Assembly: GCA_934725735.1 (NCBI GenBank)
Contig: CAKVCP010000003.1
Coordinates: forward strand, 1 to 49,198
DNA: 49,198 nt
Direction of reading: 5' to 3'
Source of the DNA: an uncultured Thermoguttaceae bacterium
Lineage (GTDB): Bacteria; Planctomycetota; Planctomycetia; Pirellulales; Thermoguttaceae
Shown here in pieces: positions 26,690 to 35,016 of the stretch (positions are counted from its first letter, which is position 1; the number at the start of each line of letters is the position of its first letter). The position numbers and the translations under genes are program-made. The notes beneath the pieces were generated by a model that searched no databases, was not told the DNA's origin, and worked only from the letters and a program-made list of their open reading frames with translations.

Positions 26690-28282
26690 ATGGACTCCCT
26701 CTTATTTGCCGCCCAGGAAACTCAGAGAAGTCTTTTCCCTCTGATTGCCACTGGAATCTTTGTTTTAGTCATTTTATCGATCGCCGCGTGGGGGATGAAA
26801 AAGACGTCGAATACGAACGACTTTTTCCTCGCAGGGAGCGCGCTTGGCCCGTGGATCTTGGCGCTCTCTTACGGGGCCGCGTATTTTAGCGCCGTCGTCT
26901 TCATCGGATTTGCGGGCGTTTACGGATGGAGCGTTTCTTTTCGCTCGTTGTGGATTGGGCTTATGAACGGCGTCGTGGGAAGCCTTGCGGCGTGGCTCGT
27001 GCTCGGGCCCGCCACGCGGCGGATGACGCGTCGACTCAACGCCGCGACGACCCCCGCGTTCTTCCTCGAACGTTACGGTTCAAAGGGGATGAAAATCGTC
27101 GGCGCCGTCGTCGTCTTCCTCTTCCTTCTCCCGTATTCCGCGTCGGTCTTCGCCGGGTTGACGTATCTCTTCAAAGAGGTCTTTAACGTCTCGATGCCGA
27201 CCGCGCTCACGATGATAACCGTGACGACGGGCGTCTACCTCGTGATGGGCGGTTATAAGGCCGCCGCGCGAATCGACTTCATCCAAGGAACGATCATGTT
27301 TTTCGGCGCGTTGAGCATGGTCTGGTTCGTCTTCTCATACTTCGCGAAAGACCTGGGCTCTTACGCCGCCGTCGTCGAAAACGCCGTCAATCTCTATCGC
27401 GGAAGATTGGAAGGCGTCGTCGATCCGATTCAATCGACTCCGATTAAACCAATGCCCGACTGGCTCTTCTGGTCCGTCGTCTTCATGACGTCCATCGCCC
27501 CTTGGGGCCTTCCGCAGATGGTTCACAAGTTCTACGCGATCAAAGACGAAAAGCAGATCGTCAAGGGCGCGATCGTCTGCTGCGTCTTCGCCGCGTTGGT
27601 CGGCGTCGCCGCGTATACGAACGGCTCCCTCTCTCACCTCCTTCCTCCCGAAGTCTTGCAGACGACCCTCAACGCCGACGGAACGGCGATCGACTTCAAC
27701 AAGCTCGTGCCGACGATGCTCGTCAAATGCCTTCCTTCGTGGTTCCTCGCGATCGTTCTGCTCCTCGTCCTTTCCGCGTCGACGTCGACCCTCTGCTCTT
27801 TGGCGTTGACGTCCTCCGCCGCGATTAGTCTCGACCTTGTTAAAGGGTTCGTTCTGCCGAACGCTTCGGAGAAGACGCACCTGACGATCTTCCGAATCTG
27901 CTGCGCCGTCTTTCTCGTCTGCTCGTACTTCATCGCGCTCTTCAATCCGAGCTGGATCGTCGCGCTCACCGCGCTGAGTTGGGGCGCGATTTGCGGCGGC
28001 TTCCTCGCTCCTTACGTCTACGGGCTCTTCTGGAGAGGAACGACGAAATGCGGCGCCGCTGCGGGTATGGCGTCGGGTATTATCGTCGCGAACGCGATAT
28101 ACTGGGGAATCTTTATCTGCCAAGGTCCCGCCGCCGCGAAGAGCTTCTCTCCCGTCACGGCGTCGATCGCGATGGTCTTCCCCTTCCTCGTCGTTCCGAT
28201 CGTGAGCGCGGCGACGAAAAAACTCGAGCCGGAGCGCGTCAAACGCGCCTTTGGAGACGCTTCCGACGAAGCGAACTCTTGA
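26690..28282 (+). CDS. Sodium/solute symporter (SSS family)
   Basis: This is an inner-membrane transporter of the SSS (LeuT-fold) family. The 530 residues carry about 13 hydrophobic helices. Family-typical stretches include NDFFLAGSALGPWILALSYGAAYFSAVVFIGFAG at the start and the conserved VMGGYKAAARIDFIQG after helix 5. Sodium coupling is expected from the family. The substrate could be a sugar, amino acid, nucleobase or acid and cannot be read. The ribosome-binding site is weak, and the start is the first ATG after the purN terminator. No enzyme gene in the same unit hints at a substrate. Confidence 0.9.
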   Translation: MDSLLFAAQETQRSLFPLIATGIFVLVILSIAAWGMKKTSNTNDFFLAGSALGPWILALSYGAAYFSAVVFIGFAGVYGWSVSFRSLWIGLMNGVVGSLAAWLVLGPATRRMTRRLNAATTPAFFLERYGSKGMKIVGAVVVFLFLLPYSASVFAGLTYLFKEVFNVSMPTALTMITVTTGVYLVMGGYKAAARIDFIQGTIMFFGALSMVWFVFSYFAKDLGSYAAVVENAVNLYRGRLEGVVDPIQSTPIKPMPDWLFWSVVFMTSIAPWGLPQMVHKFYAIKDEKQIVKGAIVCCVFAALVGVAAYTNGSLSHLLPPEVLQTTLNADGTAIDFNKLVPTMLVKCLPSWFLAIVLLLVLSASTSTLCSLALTSSAAISLDLVKGFVLPNASEKTHLTIFRICCAVFLVCSYFIALFNPSWIVALTALSWGAICGGFLAPYVYGLFWRGTTKCGAAAGMASGIIVANAIYWGIFICQGPAAAKSFSPVTASIAMVFPFLVVPIVSAATKKLEPERVKRAFGDASDEANS

Positions 28283-28379
28283 GTTTCGCGCTCTTTTTGC
28301 GAAATCGCTCTTGCGCGTTACGCGTCTAAACGGGTATAGTAACGCAACTGTCCGCGTCGCGTCGGCATGGCGCGGCATA

Positions 28380-28389
28380 TTGACAAAAT
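28380..28389 (+). promoter_or_regulatory. TTGACAAAAT element upstream of the Prc-type protease
   Basis: The ten-base element lies 114 bases upstream of the protease start. It can be read as a -35 TTGACA or, in analogy with the related sites at 33585, 34826 and 38883, as part of an extended -10 region. Its role is inferred. Confidence 0.4.
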
Positions 28390-28502
28390 TTGAGAAAAAG
28401 ACGCAAGAGGGCGCGCCGAGCGGATACTATCCAATTGGCGCCGCCCGCGTTGTTTGCAGCGCGGTATCGCGCGTATTTTATTATGAACGTAAAGGACGAC
28501 GA

Positions 28503-30707
28503 ATGACAAAATGCTACGACGGACGAAGCGCGCGCTGGGCTTCGTTCTCTCTTGTCCTGATTTTGACGATTTCTTCTTGTTGCGCGGCATGCGGCGCGGC
28601 GTATGAAACGACAAACGAGGATAATACGGCGTTGGTTCCGACAACGCGCGACAAACAGATCGCGATCAATTTTACGCGACTCCTCAAGGCGCGTCACGTC
28701 TCGAAAATGCCTCTCGACGAAAAGATCTCGCAACGCGGCTTCGAACTCTTTCTCAAAGCGATCGACCCGACTAAGCTCTATTTCAATCAGCAAGACGTCG
28801 ACGAATTTACCAAAGAATACGCGACCTCTATCGCGCAGCAGGCGAGCAAGGGCGTTTTGACCCCCGCGTTTGTTATTTATAACCGCTATTTAACGCGCGT
28901 CGACGAGCGCTGCGCTATCGCCGACGAGTTGCTCGCCGCAAATAAGTTCGACTTCACCGTCGACGAAGAATTCCTTCGCGACAACGACGCCGCGACCTAT
29001 CCGAAGACGCCGGAAGAAGTCCGCGACCGTATGCGTAAGCGCGTTAAGTTTGAACTCCTCGCGCTCGAGGCGGAAGAGCGCGACAAGAAGAAGGAAGCCC
29101 AGGAGAAAGCCGAAGGGAACGCTCAGACCGAAGCTCCCGCCGCTCCCGTCGCCTCCGATCGTCCCGACGACCCCGTCTCGAAGTTGACGCGTCGTTATCA
29201 CACCCTCCAGAAGCGTCTTCACCAAACTTCGAACGACGACCTCCTCGAAATCTACCTCACCGCGATTTCCAACGCCTTCGATCCGCACTCCACCTACATG
29301 TCCCCGAAATCCTTCGAGAACTTCATGATTCAGATCGGTCTGAACCTCGAAGGAATCGGCGCGACGCTCCAGTGGGACGACGGCTACACCGTCGTGAAGC
29401 GCATCGTGAAGGGAAGTCCCGCAGAGAAGCAGGGCGAACTTAAAGAGGAAGACAAGATCGTCGCGGTCGGCCAAGGCGTCGACGGCCCGATGGAAGACGT
29501 CGTCGATATGAAATTGACGGACGTCGTCGATAAAATCCGCGGCAAGGGTGGCACAATCGTTCGTCTTGACGTCGTCTCTCCCGACGGAAAGAAGAAGCAA
29601 ATCTCCATCGTTCGCGAAAAGGTCGACCTTGAGGACAGCGCCGCTCAGTCCGCGATCTTCGACGTCAAAGGCAAGGGCGAATTCGTCGACGTCCCCAAGA
29701 ACGAAGGCGCTAAGAAAGAAGGATTGCGCGTCGGCGTGATCGATCTGCCTAGCTTCTATCTCGACATGAAGGCGAAGGACGGCGAAGGGGGACGCAGCGT
29801 CAGCGCCGACGTGCGCCAGATCCTGGCTGAATTCAAAGCGAACGACGTCGACGCGTGCGTCGTCGACCTGCGTTACAACGGCGGCGGGTCGCTCCCCGAA
29901 GCGGTCGCGCTGACGGGCCTCTTCATTAAGACGGGAGCCGTCGTTCAGACGAAACCCTCCGAGTTCGGCGATCGTCCGCGATCCTTGAACGATCCTGATC
30001 CGTCGATCCAGTGGACGAAGCCCCTCGTCGTCTTGACGAGCCGCTTGAGCGCGAGCGCGAGCGAAATTTTCGCGGGCGCGATCAAAGATTATCGTCGCGG
30101 CGTCATCGTCGGCGACGAAACGACGCACGGTAAAGGCTCCGTTCAGTCGATGATGGAGATTTCCGACGCGATCTTTGGCAAGCTCCTCTCGCGCGGAAGC
30201 GACAATCTCGGTTCTCTGAAGATCACCATCCAGGGATACTACCTCCCCGGCGGCGAATCTCCTCAGCTCCAAGGCGTTCGTTCCGACGTCGTCCTCCCGC
30301 AGTTCACGAGCGTCCTCGAAGATATCGCCGAATCGGATCTCGACTATCCTCTCGTCTTCGAAAAAGTCGAGCCCGCGAAGTACCCCGTCTTCGATTTCGT
30401 GACGCCTGAAATCGTCAAGGCTATTTCGGCGAAATCTGCGGCGCGCGTCGCGAATTCGAAAGATTTTGCCGAAGAGCTAGATAAGATGAAGATCTACAAA
30501 GAGAGCAAGCTCCGCAAGGCGACGCCTTTGAATCGCGAAAAGTACTTCGCCGAACTCGATAAGCTCGACACGAACAAAGAAGAGACGGAGAAGATGGAAG
30601 AGAGCGTTTTGGGCGGCGAAGGCGTCAAGAGAGACTACTACCTCGACGAATGTCTCGAAATCGCGAAGGATTACTGCGAAGCTCTTATGGCGAAATCCGC
30701 GATCTGA
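28503..30707 (+). CDS. Carboxy-terminal processing protease, Prc/Tsp type (S41)
   Basis: This is an S41 serine protease of the Prc (tail-specific) type, acting outside the cytoplasm on C-terminal tails of envelope proteins. The ATG at 28503 with AAAGGA six bases upstream is preferred; the frame is open to 28251 over the symporter end. The 734 residues have a signal peptide or lipoprotein-like signal (LTISSCCAACG), an N-terminal helical domain with FLKAIDPTKLYFNQQDV, and a PDZ domain (GLNLEGIGATL to about 420). The catalytic core has DLRYNGGGSLPEA, the serine motif SASASEIFAGA (516-520) and Lys544 in HGKGSVQ. The C-terminus resembles the DUF3340 extension of Tsp. An Ala/Pro/Glu-rich insert lies at about 200-220. 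Confidence 0.93.
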   Translation: MTKCYDGRSARWASFSLVLILTISSCCAACGAAYETTNEDNTALVPTTRDKQIAINFTRLLKARHVSKMPLDEKISQRGFELFLKAIDPTKLYFNQQDVDEFTKEYATSIAQQASKGVLTPAFVIYNRYLTRVDERCAIADELLAANKFDFTVDEEFLRDNDAATYPKTPEEVRDRMRKRVKFELLALEAEERDKKKEAQEKAEGNAQTEAPAAPVASDRPDDPVSKLTRRYHTLQKRLHQTSNDDLLEIYLTAISNAFDPHSTYMSPKSFENFMIQIGLNLEGIGATLQWDDGYTVVKRIVKGSPAEKQGELKEEDKIVAVGQGVDGPMEDVVDMKLTDVVDKIRGKGGTIVRLDVVSPDGKKKQISIVREKVDLEDSAAQSAIFDVKGKGEFVDVPKNEGAKKEGLRVGVIDLPSFYLDMKAKDGEGGRSVSADVRQILAEFKANDVDACVVDLRYNGGGSLPEAVALTGLFIKTGAVVQTKPSEFGDRPRSLNDPDPSIQWTKPLVVLTSRLSASASEIFAGAIKDYRRGVIVGDETTHGKGSVQSMMEISDAIFGKLLSRGSDNLGSLKITIQGYYLPGGESPQLQGVRSDVVLPQFTSVLEDIAESDLDYPLVFEKVEPAKYPVFDFVTPEIVKAISAKSAARVANSKDFAEELDKMKIYKESKLRKATPLNREKYFAELDKLDTNKEETEKMEESVLGGEGVKRDYYLDECLEIAKDYCEALMAKSAI

Positions 30708-30742
30708 CGCTTGACCGTCTATGACGACTCGACGATAATGAC

Positions 30743-30782
30743 AACTGCGACGCGCTTTCTCGACGCGCCGCAGTTCTTTTTT
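30743..30782 (+). terminator. Terminator after the Prc-type protease
   Basis: AACTGCG-A-CGCG (30743-30754) pairs with CGCG-C-CGCAGTT (30764-30775) with one mismatch, followed by CTTTTTT. Confidence 0.8.
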
Positions 30783-30811
30783 AACGTGACTTCTTTGCAA
30801 AGGGGTTTGCA

Positions 30812-31327
30812 ATGAGATATACGGTGGAACTTGAATCCCCCGATTATTCTTTCCGCGCGAAACATTTCGTCGCGTTTCCTCAAGAGGCCGGACCCGACGC
30901 GCCGTGGATCGGCGAACTTCTCCATGAGCATTGCTTCACGGCGAGCGTCAAGGCGTCGGGCCCTCTCGACGAATCGGACTGCGTCTTTGATTTTGTCGCG
31001 GCGCGCGACGCGTTGCTGGAAATCCTCGCGGAGTTTGACGGACAGACCCTCGTCGGAACGAAAACGCCGTGCGTCGAGTACGAGATCGAGCCGCTTCGCG
31101 ACGAGCTCAAGATCGCGTGGAAGGGACTCCCGGCGGAGCGCGTCGACGTCGTTTCTCTTTCTTCCGCGCGGTGGATCGAAGGAAAGAACGCTTCCGCAGA
31201 GAAGATCGCCGAAACGATTCTCCTAGAATGGATCAAACGCCTGCGCCTCGCCTTTCCGCAAGAAGAGTATCTCTTCACGCTTCGACTTCAAGAGGAGCCG
31301 GGGTCTTTCGCGGAAGTCTCGATCTGA
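30812..31327 (+). CDS. 6-pyruvoyl-tetrahydropterin synthase/QueD-like protein with altered active site
   Basis: The 171-residue product has the T-fold layout of the PTPS/QueD family. FRAKH (His18) matches the FxAxH motif, and LHEHCF (His38, His40) matches LHGHNF, so the three zinc histidines are present. LDESDCVFDFVAARDALL corresponds to the LD..GMVVDF block, and NASAEKIAETILLEWIKR to the N(P/A)TSEN helix. A C-terminal Glu (EEPGSFAEV) fits the pterin-binding glutamate. The catalytic Cys expected between the first and second zinc histidines is absent, and the usual LDH triad segment reads FDG. It may be a divergent synthase or a family member with another reaction. It lies between two terminators and is monocistronic. 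Confidence 0.7.
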   Translation: MRYTVELESPDYSFRAKHFVAFPQEAGPDAPWIGELLHEHCFTASVKASGPLDESDCVFDFVAARDALLEILAEFDGQTLVGTKTPCVEYEIEPLRDELKIAWKGLPAERVDVVSLSSARWIEGKNASAEKIAETILLEWIKRLRLAFPQEEYLFTLRLQEEPGSFAEVSI

Positions 31328-31377
31328 CGCGGAGTCGCGAGCGCGGGAGGCGTCGACGATCTCTCTTTCTTAGCAGA

Positions 31378-31415
31378 CAAAAAACGCCCGAGCATCTTTG
31401 GCTCGGGCGTTTTTA
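31378..31415. terminator. Bidirectional terminator between convergent genes
   Basis: ACGCCCGAGC pairs with GCTCGGGCGT around an ATCTTTG loop, flanked by A and T runs (31381-31415). It serves the pterin-synthase-like gene and the convergent lipoprotein gene. Confidence 0.9.
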
Positions 31416-31440
31416 ATGTCGCGGACGGGTAGGCCGTTTT

Positions 31441-31947
31441 TCAGAAGAATTCGGCGACGTCGATCGCTTTTTCTTTATCGGCGGGAACGGAAACGGATAC
31501 AGGGGTCGTTTGGGCGCTGGTCAGATCAGCCGGGACGACTTTGGGGAGACTTTTAATCTCGGCGTCGCGTAGGGCGTTATATTTGTCGATTTCACTGCGA
31601 TCCATACTCGCCATATCGTCGGCGGTGAGTTCAGGCTTGGTGGGTTCGGGGTCTTTGCGGAGCTGAACTTTGAAGGTTCCTTCGGGAGAACCGGGGGCGG
31701 AGAAGTTTGCGTAGGTGGTTTTGACGACGCAAACGCCGGACGCGTCGGTCTTTCCGCCGACGATGACGCCGCTGATCGGCGTGTCGGGAATAAGGGCGAC
31801 GTCGACGCCTTCAATCGGATCGGAACCGTTTGTGACGGTGATAGTGCATGGAGAAACTTTGGGGAATCCGGAAGGTTTTTCGGAACAACCCAGAATCAAC
31901 GCGGACGCCATGACGACGACGAGGGAGAGAAGAGATACTTTTTTCAT
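31441..31947 (-). CDS. Small lipoprotein next to DUF1559 copy 2
   Basis: The 168-residue product starts with a lipoprotein signal (MKKVSLLSLVVVMASALILGCS, lipobox LILGC, Cys21). The early part, with CTITVTNGSDPIEGVDVALIP and GKTDASGVCVVKTTY, matches the carboxypeptidase-regulatory-like beta-sandwich seen in the lipoprotein at 7798. A charged helical middle (MDRSEIDKYNALRDAEIKSLPKVVP) and a Val/Pro tail follow. It lies downstream of the DUF1559 gene at 32075 on the same strand, with a perfect hairpin in the gap. The function is unknown; it is probably an envelope partner of the DUF1559 protein. Confidence 0.8.
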   Translation of the reverse strand: MKKVSLLSLVVVMASALILGCSEKPSGFPKVSPCTITVTNGSDPIEGVDVALIPDTPISGVIVGGKTDASGVCVVKTTYANFSAPGSPEGTFKVQLRKDPEPTKPELTADDMASMDRSEIDKYNALRDAEIKSLPKVVPADLTSAQTTPVSVSVPADKEKAIDVAEFF

Positions 31948-32014
31948 AATGAGTTACCGTCGGAATGGAAAAAGTTGAACCGCGATTGCGACGCGGTGAA
32001 ACAGGCGATATGAA

Positions 32015-32050
32015 AAGAAGACGCTTTGCTCGAAGGTAAAGCGTCTTCTT
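32015..32050 (-). terminator. 13 bp perfect hairpin between DUF1559 copy 2 and its lipoprotein gene
   Basis: AAGAAGACGCTTT (32015-32027) pairs perfectly with 32038-32050. On the minus strand only a short pyrimidine stretch (CTTCTTTTC) follows, so partial termination or mRNA stabilisation between the two genes is likelier than a full stop. Confidence 0.6.
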
Positions 32051-32074
32051 AGAATGATGCGTTAGACGCGTCGA

Positions 32075-33181
32075 TCAAAGCGAAGTGGTCTCGCCGGCGT
32101 TGACGGTTCCAAGAGCGCCCCAAACGCCGAAGGGCGACTTGCTCGAGAATTCGCGACCGTGCGACGCGGCGGTGGTGGAGTATTTCGACCCGTTCGGATC
32201 GGCGTCCATATCGCCGCAGTCGATCGTTTCGGAGATGAAACGGACGCTGCCGTCGACCATCGCGGCGTTGACGCCGCCGGAGTGGTTCGACTGCGCGGAG
32301 CAGATACCGAATCCCCAACCTGTTTGACCGCTGTCGCCGCCGTAGATGCTCGCGTTAGGAGAGTTCGGAGGGAGAATCGTCTGGAAGCCGGTCGCGCGGA
32401 CGTTGCCGTCGGCGAAGCAGTTTCCGCGGCTATAGTTGCACGCGCTCTTGGTGAAGACGGTGCGGTCGTTCGAATCGACGATATTGAGGACGTTGCGCGG
32501 AACTTGAACTTCGCCATTTCCCATGAGCGCGACGCCGCCCTTAACCTTGTTGGTGTTCTGGGTTGTGCCGGCGATCATTTCGGCGTAGGCGATCGTGTTG
32601 GAGGTGCCGTCGGTGATGGCGCTGATGTTGCGCGTCACGACGTGGCGGGCATCGGCGGTGTTTTTCATGTAGAGACCGCCGGGGAAGAAACCGCGAGAGG
32701 TCATTGCGGATTCGTCGGTTTGGCAGATCGAGTCGCCCCACGAACCTGCGTAGTTCGTCTTAGCGGCGTCGTTGATCCACGAGGAATTTTGAGACGAATT
32801 CCCGTCGGAGGGGCAGAGAAGGTAGGATACCGACTTATTGTACAAACGGTCGGTGTTCCGTTGGCAGTTGGTGAAGTTGCCTTTACGCATTTCGTCGTAA
32901 TAGGCTCCCTGTTCCGCGTAAGGCATGATCCAGACGAGGTGTCCGATGTAGTGATAACCGGACTCGGGGACGCCGCCGCGCGCGGGCTGGAAGGAGTTGT
33001 GCGCGTCATGATACATCTGCGACGCGAGCAGGATCTGCTTGAGATTGTTCGTGCATTGCATACGACGAGCCGCTTCACGCGCCGCTTGCACTGCGGGAAG
33101 TAGTAATCCGATCAAGATACCGATGATTGCAATGACGACCAGTAATTCGACTAGCGTAAAGCCCCTGGTTCGCTTACTCAT
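32075..33181 (-). CDS. DUF1559 pseudopilin-like protein (copy 2)
   Basis: This 368-residue DUF1559 protein has a short leader MSKRTRG, then FTLVELLVVIAIIGILIGLLL and the AVQAAREAARRMQC segment. Its C-terminal SNHSGGVNAAMVDGSVRFISE motif marks the family. It shares the N-terminal helix and the closing motif with the copy at 6691, but the middle is quite different, with eight or so cysteines. Both copies end in a Thr/Ser-Ser-Leu terminus. A good promoter is readable on the minus strand at 33267-33294. Surface or secretion-system assembly is the usual assumption for the family; the exact role is not known. Confidence 0.92.
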   Translation of the reverse strand: MSKRTRGFTLVELLVVIAIIGILIGLLLPAVQAAREAARRMQCTNNLKQILLASQMYHDAHNSFQPARGGVPESGYHYIGHLVWIMPYAEQGAYYDEMRKGNFTNCQRNTDRLYNKSVSYLLCPSDGNSSQNSSWINDAAKTNYAGSWGDSICQTDESAMTSRGFFPGGLYMKNTADARHVVTRNISAITDGTSNTIAYAEMIAGTTQNTNKVKGGVALMGNGEVQVPRNVLNIVDSNDRTVFTKSACNYSRGNCFADGNVRATGFQTILPPNSPNASIYGGDSGQTGWGFGICSAQSNHSGGVNAAMVDGSVRFISETIDCGDMDADPNGSKYSTTAASHGREFSSKSPFGVWGALGTVNAGETTSL

Positions 33182-33266
33182 ATGTGTGTCTCCAGAAAAA
33201 AGAATACAGGAACGAAAAAGGTAGCGTTCTACTTTTGAAGAAACGCATTTCTCATAGACGACCTTA

Positions 33267-33294
33267 ATTATCTATAATCAAAAAACTAGGTCAA
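33267..33294 (-). promoter_or_regulatory. Promoter of DUF1559 copy 2
   Basis: On the minus strand TTGACC (33289-33294) and GATAAT (33267-33272) are separated by 16 bases, each matching the consensus at five of six positions. The predicted leader is about 80 bases. Confidence 0.65.
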
Positions 33295-33584
33295 CGGTTT
33301 CGTTATATTTTCTTTTTTACGATGCTTAGTAGTAGGAAGGGTCTTCTCTTGTCGTGAAGGTTGGAGCGCGCCTAGACGAGCCGGAAATTTGCGATTTTTT
33401 TTGATTCGTGAAGGGTGTAGTTAAAAGAGTCGATGATTGCTGCAAAGACGAACGTAAAGTTAGTTTGAACTAATAAAATTTTCAAAAAAACCGCTATTTT
33501 ACCCCCTTGTAGTCGTTCTTGCCTATTGTCAATGCAAGAAACACGCGCATAATATTGGCTGTCTCATGAAAAATTGTTTATATT

Positions 33585-33594
33585 TTGACAAAAT
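33585..33594 (+). promoter_or_regulatory. TTGACAAAAT element upstream of asd
   Basis: The element is about 97 bases before the asd start codon. It is identical to the one at 28380 and related to those at 34826 and 38883. A -35 reading gives only a weak -10 (TAACTT). Confidence 0.45.
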
Positions 33595-33690
33595 TATTAG
33601 CATGGCCTAACTTTTGAGACTTTTCAACAAACGTTTTCACAACGTCCCTGTTAGGCTCCTTAGAATACGTTTAAGGGAATTAAAGAAGAA

Positions 33691-34707
33691 ATGTACGATT
33701 CAGTTGCCGTCGTTGGCGCTACCGGCGCCGTGGGAACCTTGATTATTCGAATGTTACAGGAACGAAAGTTCCCCTATAAGAAGATGAAGTTCCTCGCCTC
33801 TAAGCGAAGCGTTGGCAGGGTTATCCCTTTTAACGGCGGTTCCGTCACGGTGGAAGAACTCTGCCCGGACGCCTTCAACGACGTCGATCTCGTCATCGCC
33901 AGCACCCCTGACGACGTGGCCCGCGATTTCGTACCCGAGGCGCGCAAACGCGTGAAGGTCATCGTCGACGAAAGCGGATATTGGCGAATGTATCCAGACG
34001 TTCCCCTCGTCATTCCGGAAGTCAACGCTAAGGATATCCTCAAGCACAAGGGCTTGATTTCGAGCCCGAACTGCTCCACTACGCAGATGGTCGTCGCGCT
34101 CAAGCCGCTCCATGACTTCGGACGCATCCGTCGCGTCGTCGTGAGCACCTATCAGGCGACGAGCGGCGCCGGACTCGCCGGAACCCGCGATCTCGTCTCC
34201 AGCTCCAACGCGTGGCTGGCCAATAATAATCAATACGCTCCGTGCGAATGCGAGACCTTCCCCTATCCAATCGGGTTCAACTGCCTCCCGCAGATCGGTA
34301 GCGAAAAAGAACGCGGCTATACCTCCGAAGAGCTCAAGCTCCTCCACGAAACGCGCAAGATCCTCGGCGATTCCTCCATCCAGGTTTGCCCGACCGCCGT
34401 TCGCGTTCCCGTCGCTAACTGCCATTCCGAGAGCGTCGTCGTCGAAACGGAACGCAAAATCACCGTCGAGAAAGCCCGCGAGCTCTTCTCGTCAATGCCC
34501 GGCGTCGTTCTCATGGACGATCTCTCCAAGAAAGTCTATCCGACTCCTTACCACTGCCACGACACCGACGAAGTTTACGTCGGTCGAATCCGCGAAGATA
34601 TCTCCGCGTCGAACTCCCTCGCCTTCTGGTGCGTGAGCGACAACCTTCGCAAGGGCGCGGCTACGAACGCCGTCCAAATCGCCGAGTGGATTCAGCAAAA
34701 TATGTAA
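33691..34707 (+). CDS. asd: Aspartate-semialdehyde dehydrogenase
   Basis: Asd reduces aspartyl phosphate to aspartate semialdehyde with NADPH, in the shared route to diaminopimelate/lysine, threonine and methionine. The 338-residue product has VAVVGATGAVGTLIIRMLQER (NADP-binding), SPNCSTTQ with the catalytic Cys128, STYQATSGAGLAG, and RVPVANCHSES with His245. The ATG at 33691 has a weak AAGAAG ribosome-binding site but no better upstream start. A terminator follows. A complete peptidoglycan precursor route is therefore likely, but no other lysine-pathway gene is nearby. Confidence 0.95.
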   Translation: MYDSVAVVGATGAVGTLIIRMLQERKFPYKKMKFLASKRSVGRVIPFNGGSVTVEELCPDAFNDVDLVIASTPDDVARDFVPEARKRVKVIVDESGYWRMYPDVPLVIPEVNAKDILKHKGLISSPNCSTTQMVVALKPLHDFGRIRRVVVSTYQATSGAGLAGTRDLVSSSNAWLANNNQYAPCECETFPYPIGFNCLPQIGSEKERGYTSEELKLLHETRKILGDSSIQVCPTAVRVPVANCHSESVVVETERKITVEKARELFSSMPGVVLMDDLSKKVYPTPYHCHDTDEVYVGRIREDISASNSLAFWCVSDNLRKGAATNAVQIAEWIQQNM

Positions 34708-34777
34708 TCCGACTTGTAAGCGCCGCGATTTTAGCGCGACGATCCTTCTCTTAGCCGAAGAGGACTTACAAGCAAAG

Positions 34778-34818
34778 TGCAACGCAGGGTTTTTCTCCCC
34801 TCTGCGTTGTATTTTTTT
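34778..34818 (+). terminator. Rho-independent terminator after asd
   Basis: CAACGCAG (34780-34787) pairs with CTGCGTTG (34802-34809) around a T-rich loop, followed by TATTTTTTT. Confidence 0.85.
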
Positions 34819-34825
34819 CTAGCGT

Positions 34826-34835
34826 TTGATAAAAT
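34826..34835 (+). promoter_or_regulatory. Extended -10-like TTGATAAAAT element
   Basis: TG-A-TAAAAT fits the extended -10 form (TGnTATAAT with one change). The 12-base context GTTTGATAAAAT recurs at 38881. It is expected to drive the VWA-like membrane protein gene. Confidence 0.5.
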
Positions 34836-35016
34836 AAACGTTCTAAGAATAATATAACGAACGTAACGACTCCTTTTTTCACTTTGAGTTTAACCCCCGA
34901 CTCTCCTCCCCTTTTTCACCTGGCGTTCGAACCGTCAATATTCTACAATGAAGGCGAGTCTGCGCGCGCGGGGCGACGCGGACTCTTTTCCCTATTATTT
35001 AGCCGTTGTTTCACTC

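Larger units (their letters stand above)
33182..33690. other. AT-rich divergent region between DUF1559 copy 2 and asd
   Basis: This 509-base gap holds a minus-strand promoter (33267-33294) for the DUF1559 gene and a TTGACAAAAT element (33585-33594) upstream of asd. The middle (33300-33580) is AT-rich with several A/T runs and no ORF or RNA gene that can be supported. Confidence 0.7.
34708..35016. other. Intergenic region downstream of asd
   Basis: About 300 bases contain an 8-base inverted repeat (34713-34720 with 34765-34772), the asd terminator (34778-34818) and a TTGATAAAAT promoter-like element (34826-34835). The last 69 bases (34948-35016) may belong to the next gene if its upstream ATG is used. 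Confidence 0.6.

Noticed and set aside
28890..30272. 460-codon minus-strand frame inside the Prc-type protease
   Set aside because: It is antisense to the PDZ and S41 catalytic regions and has no independent support.
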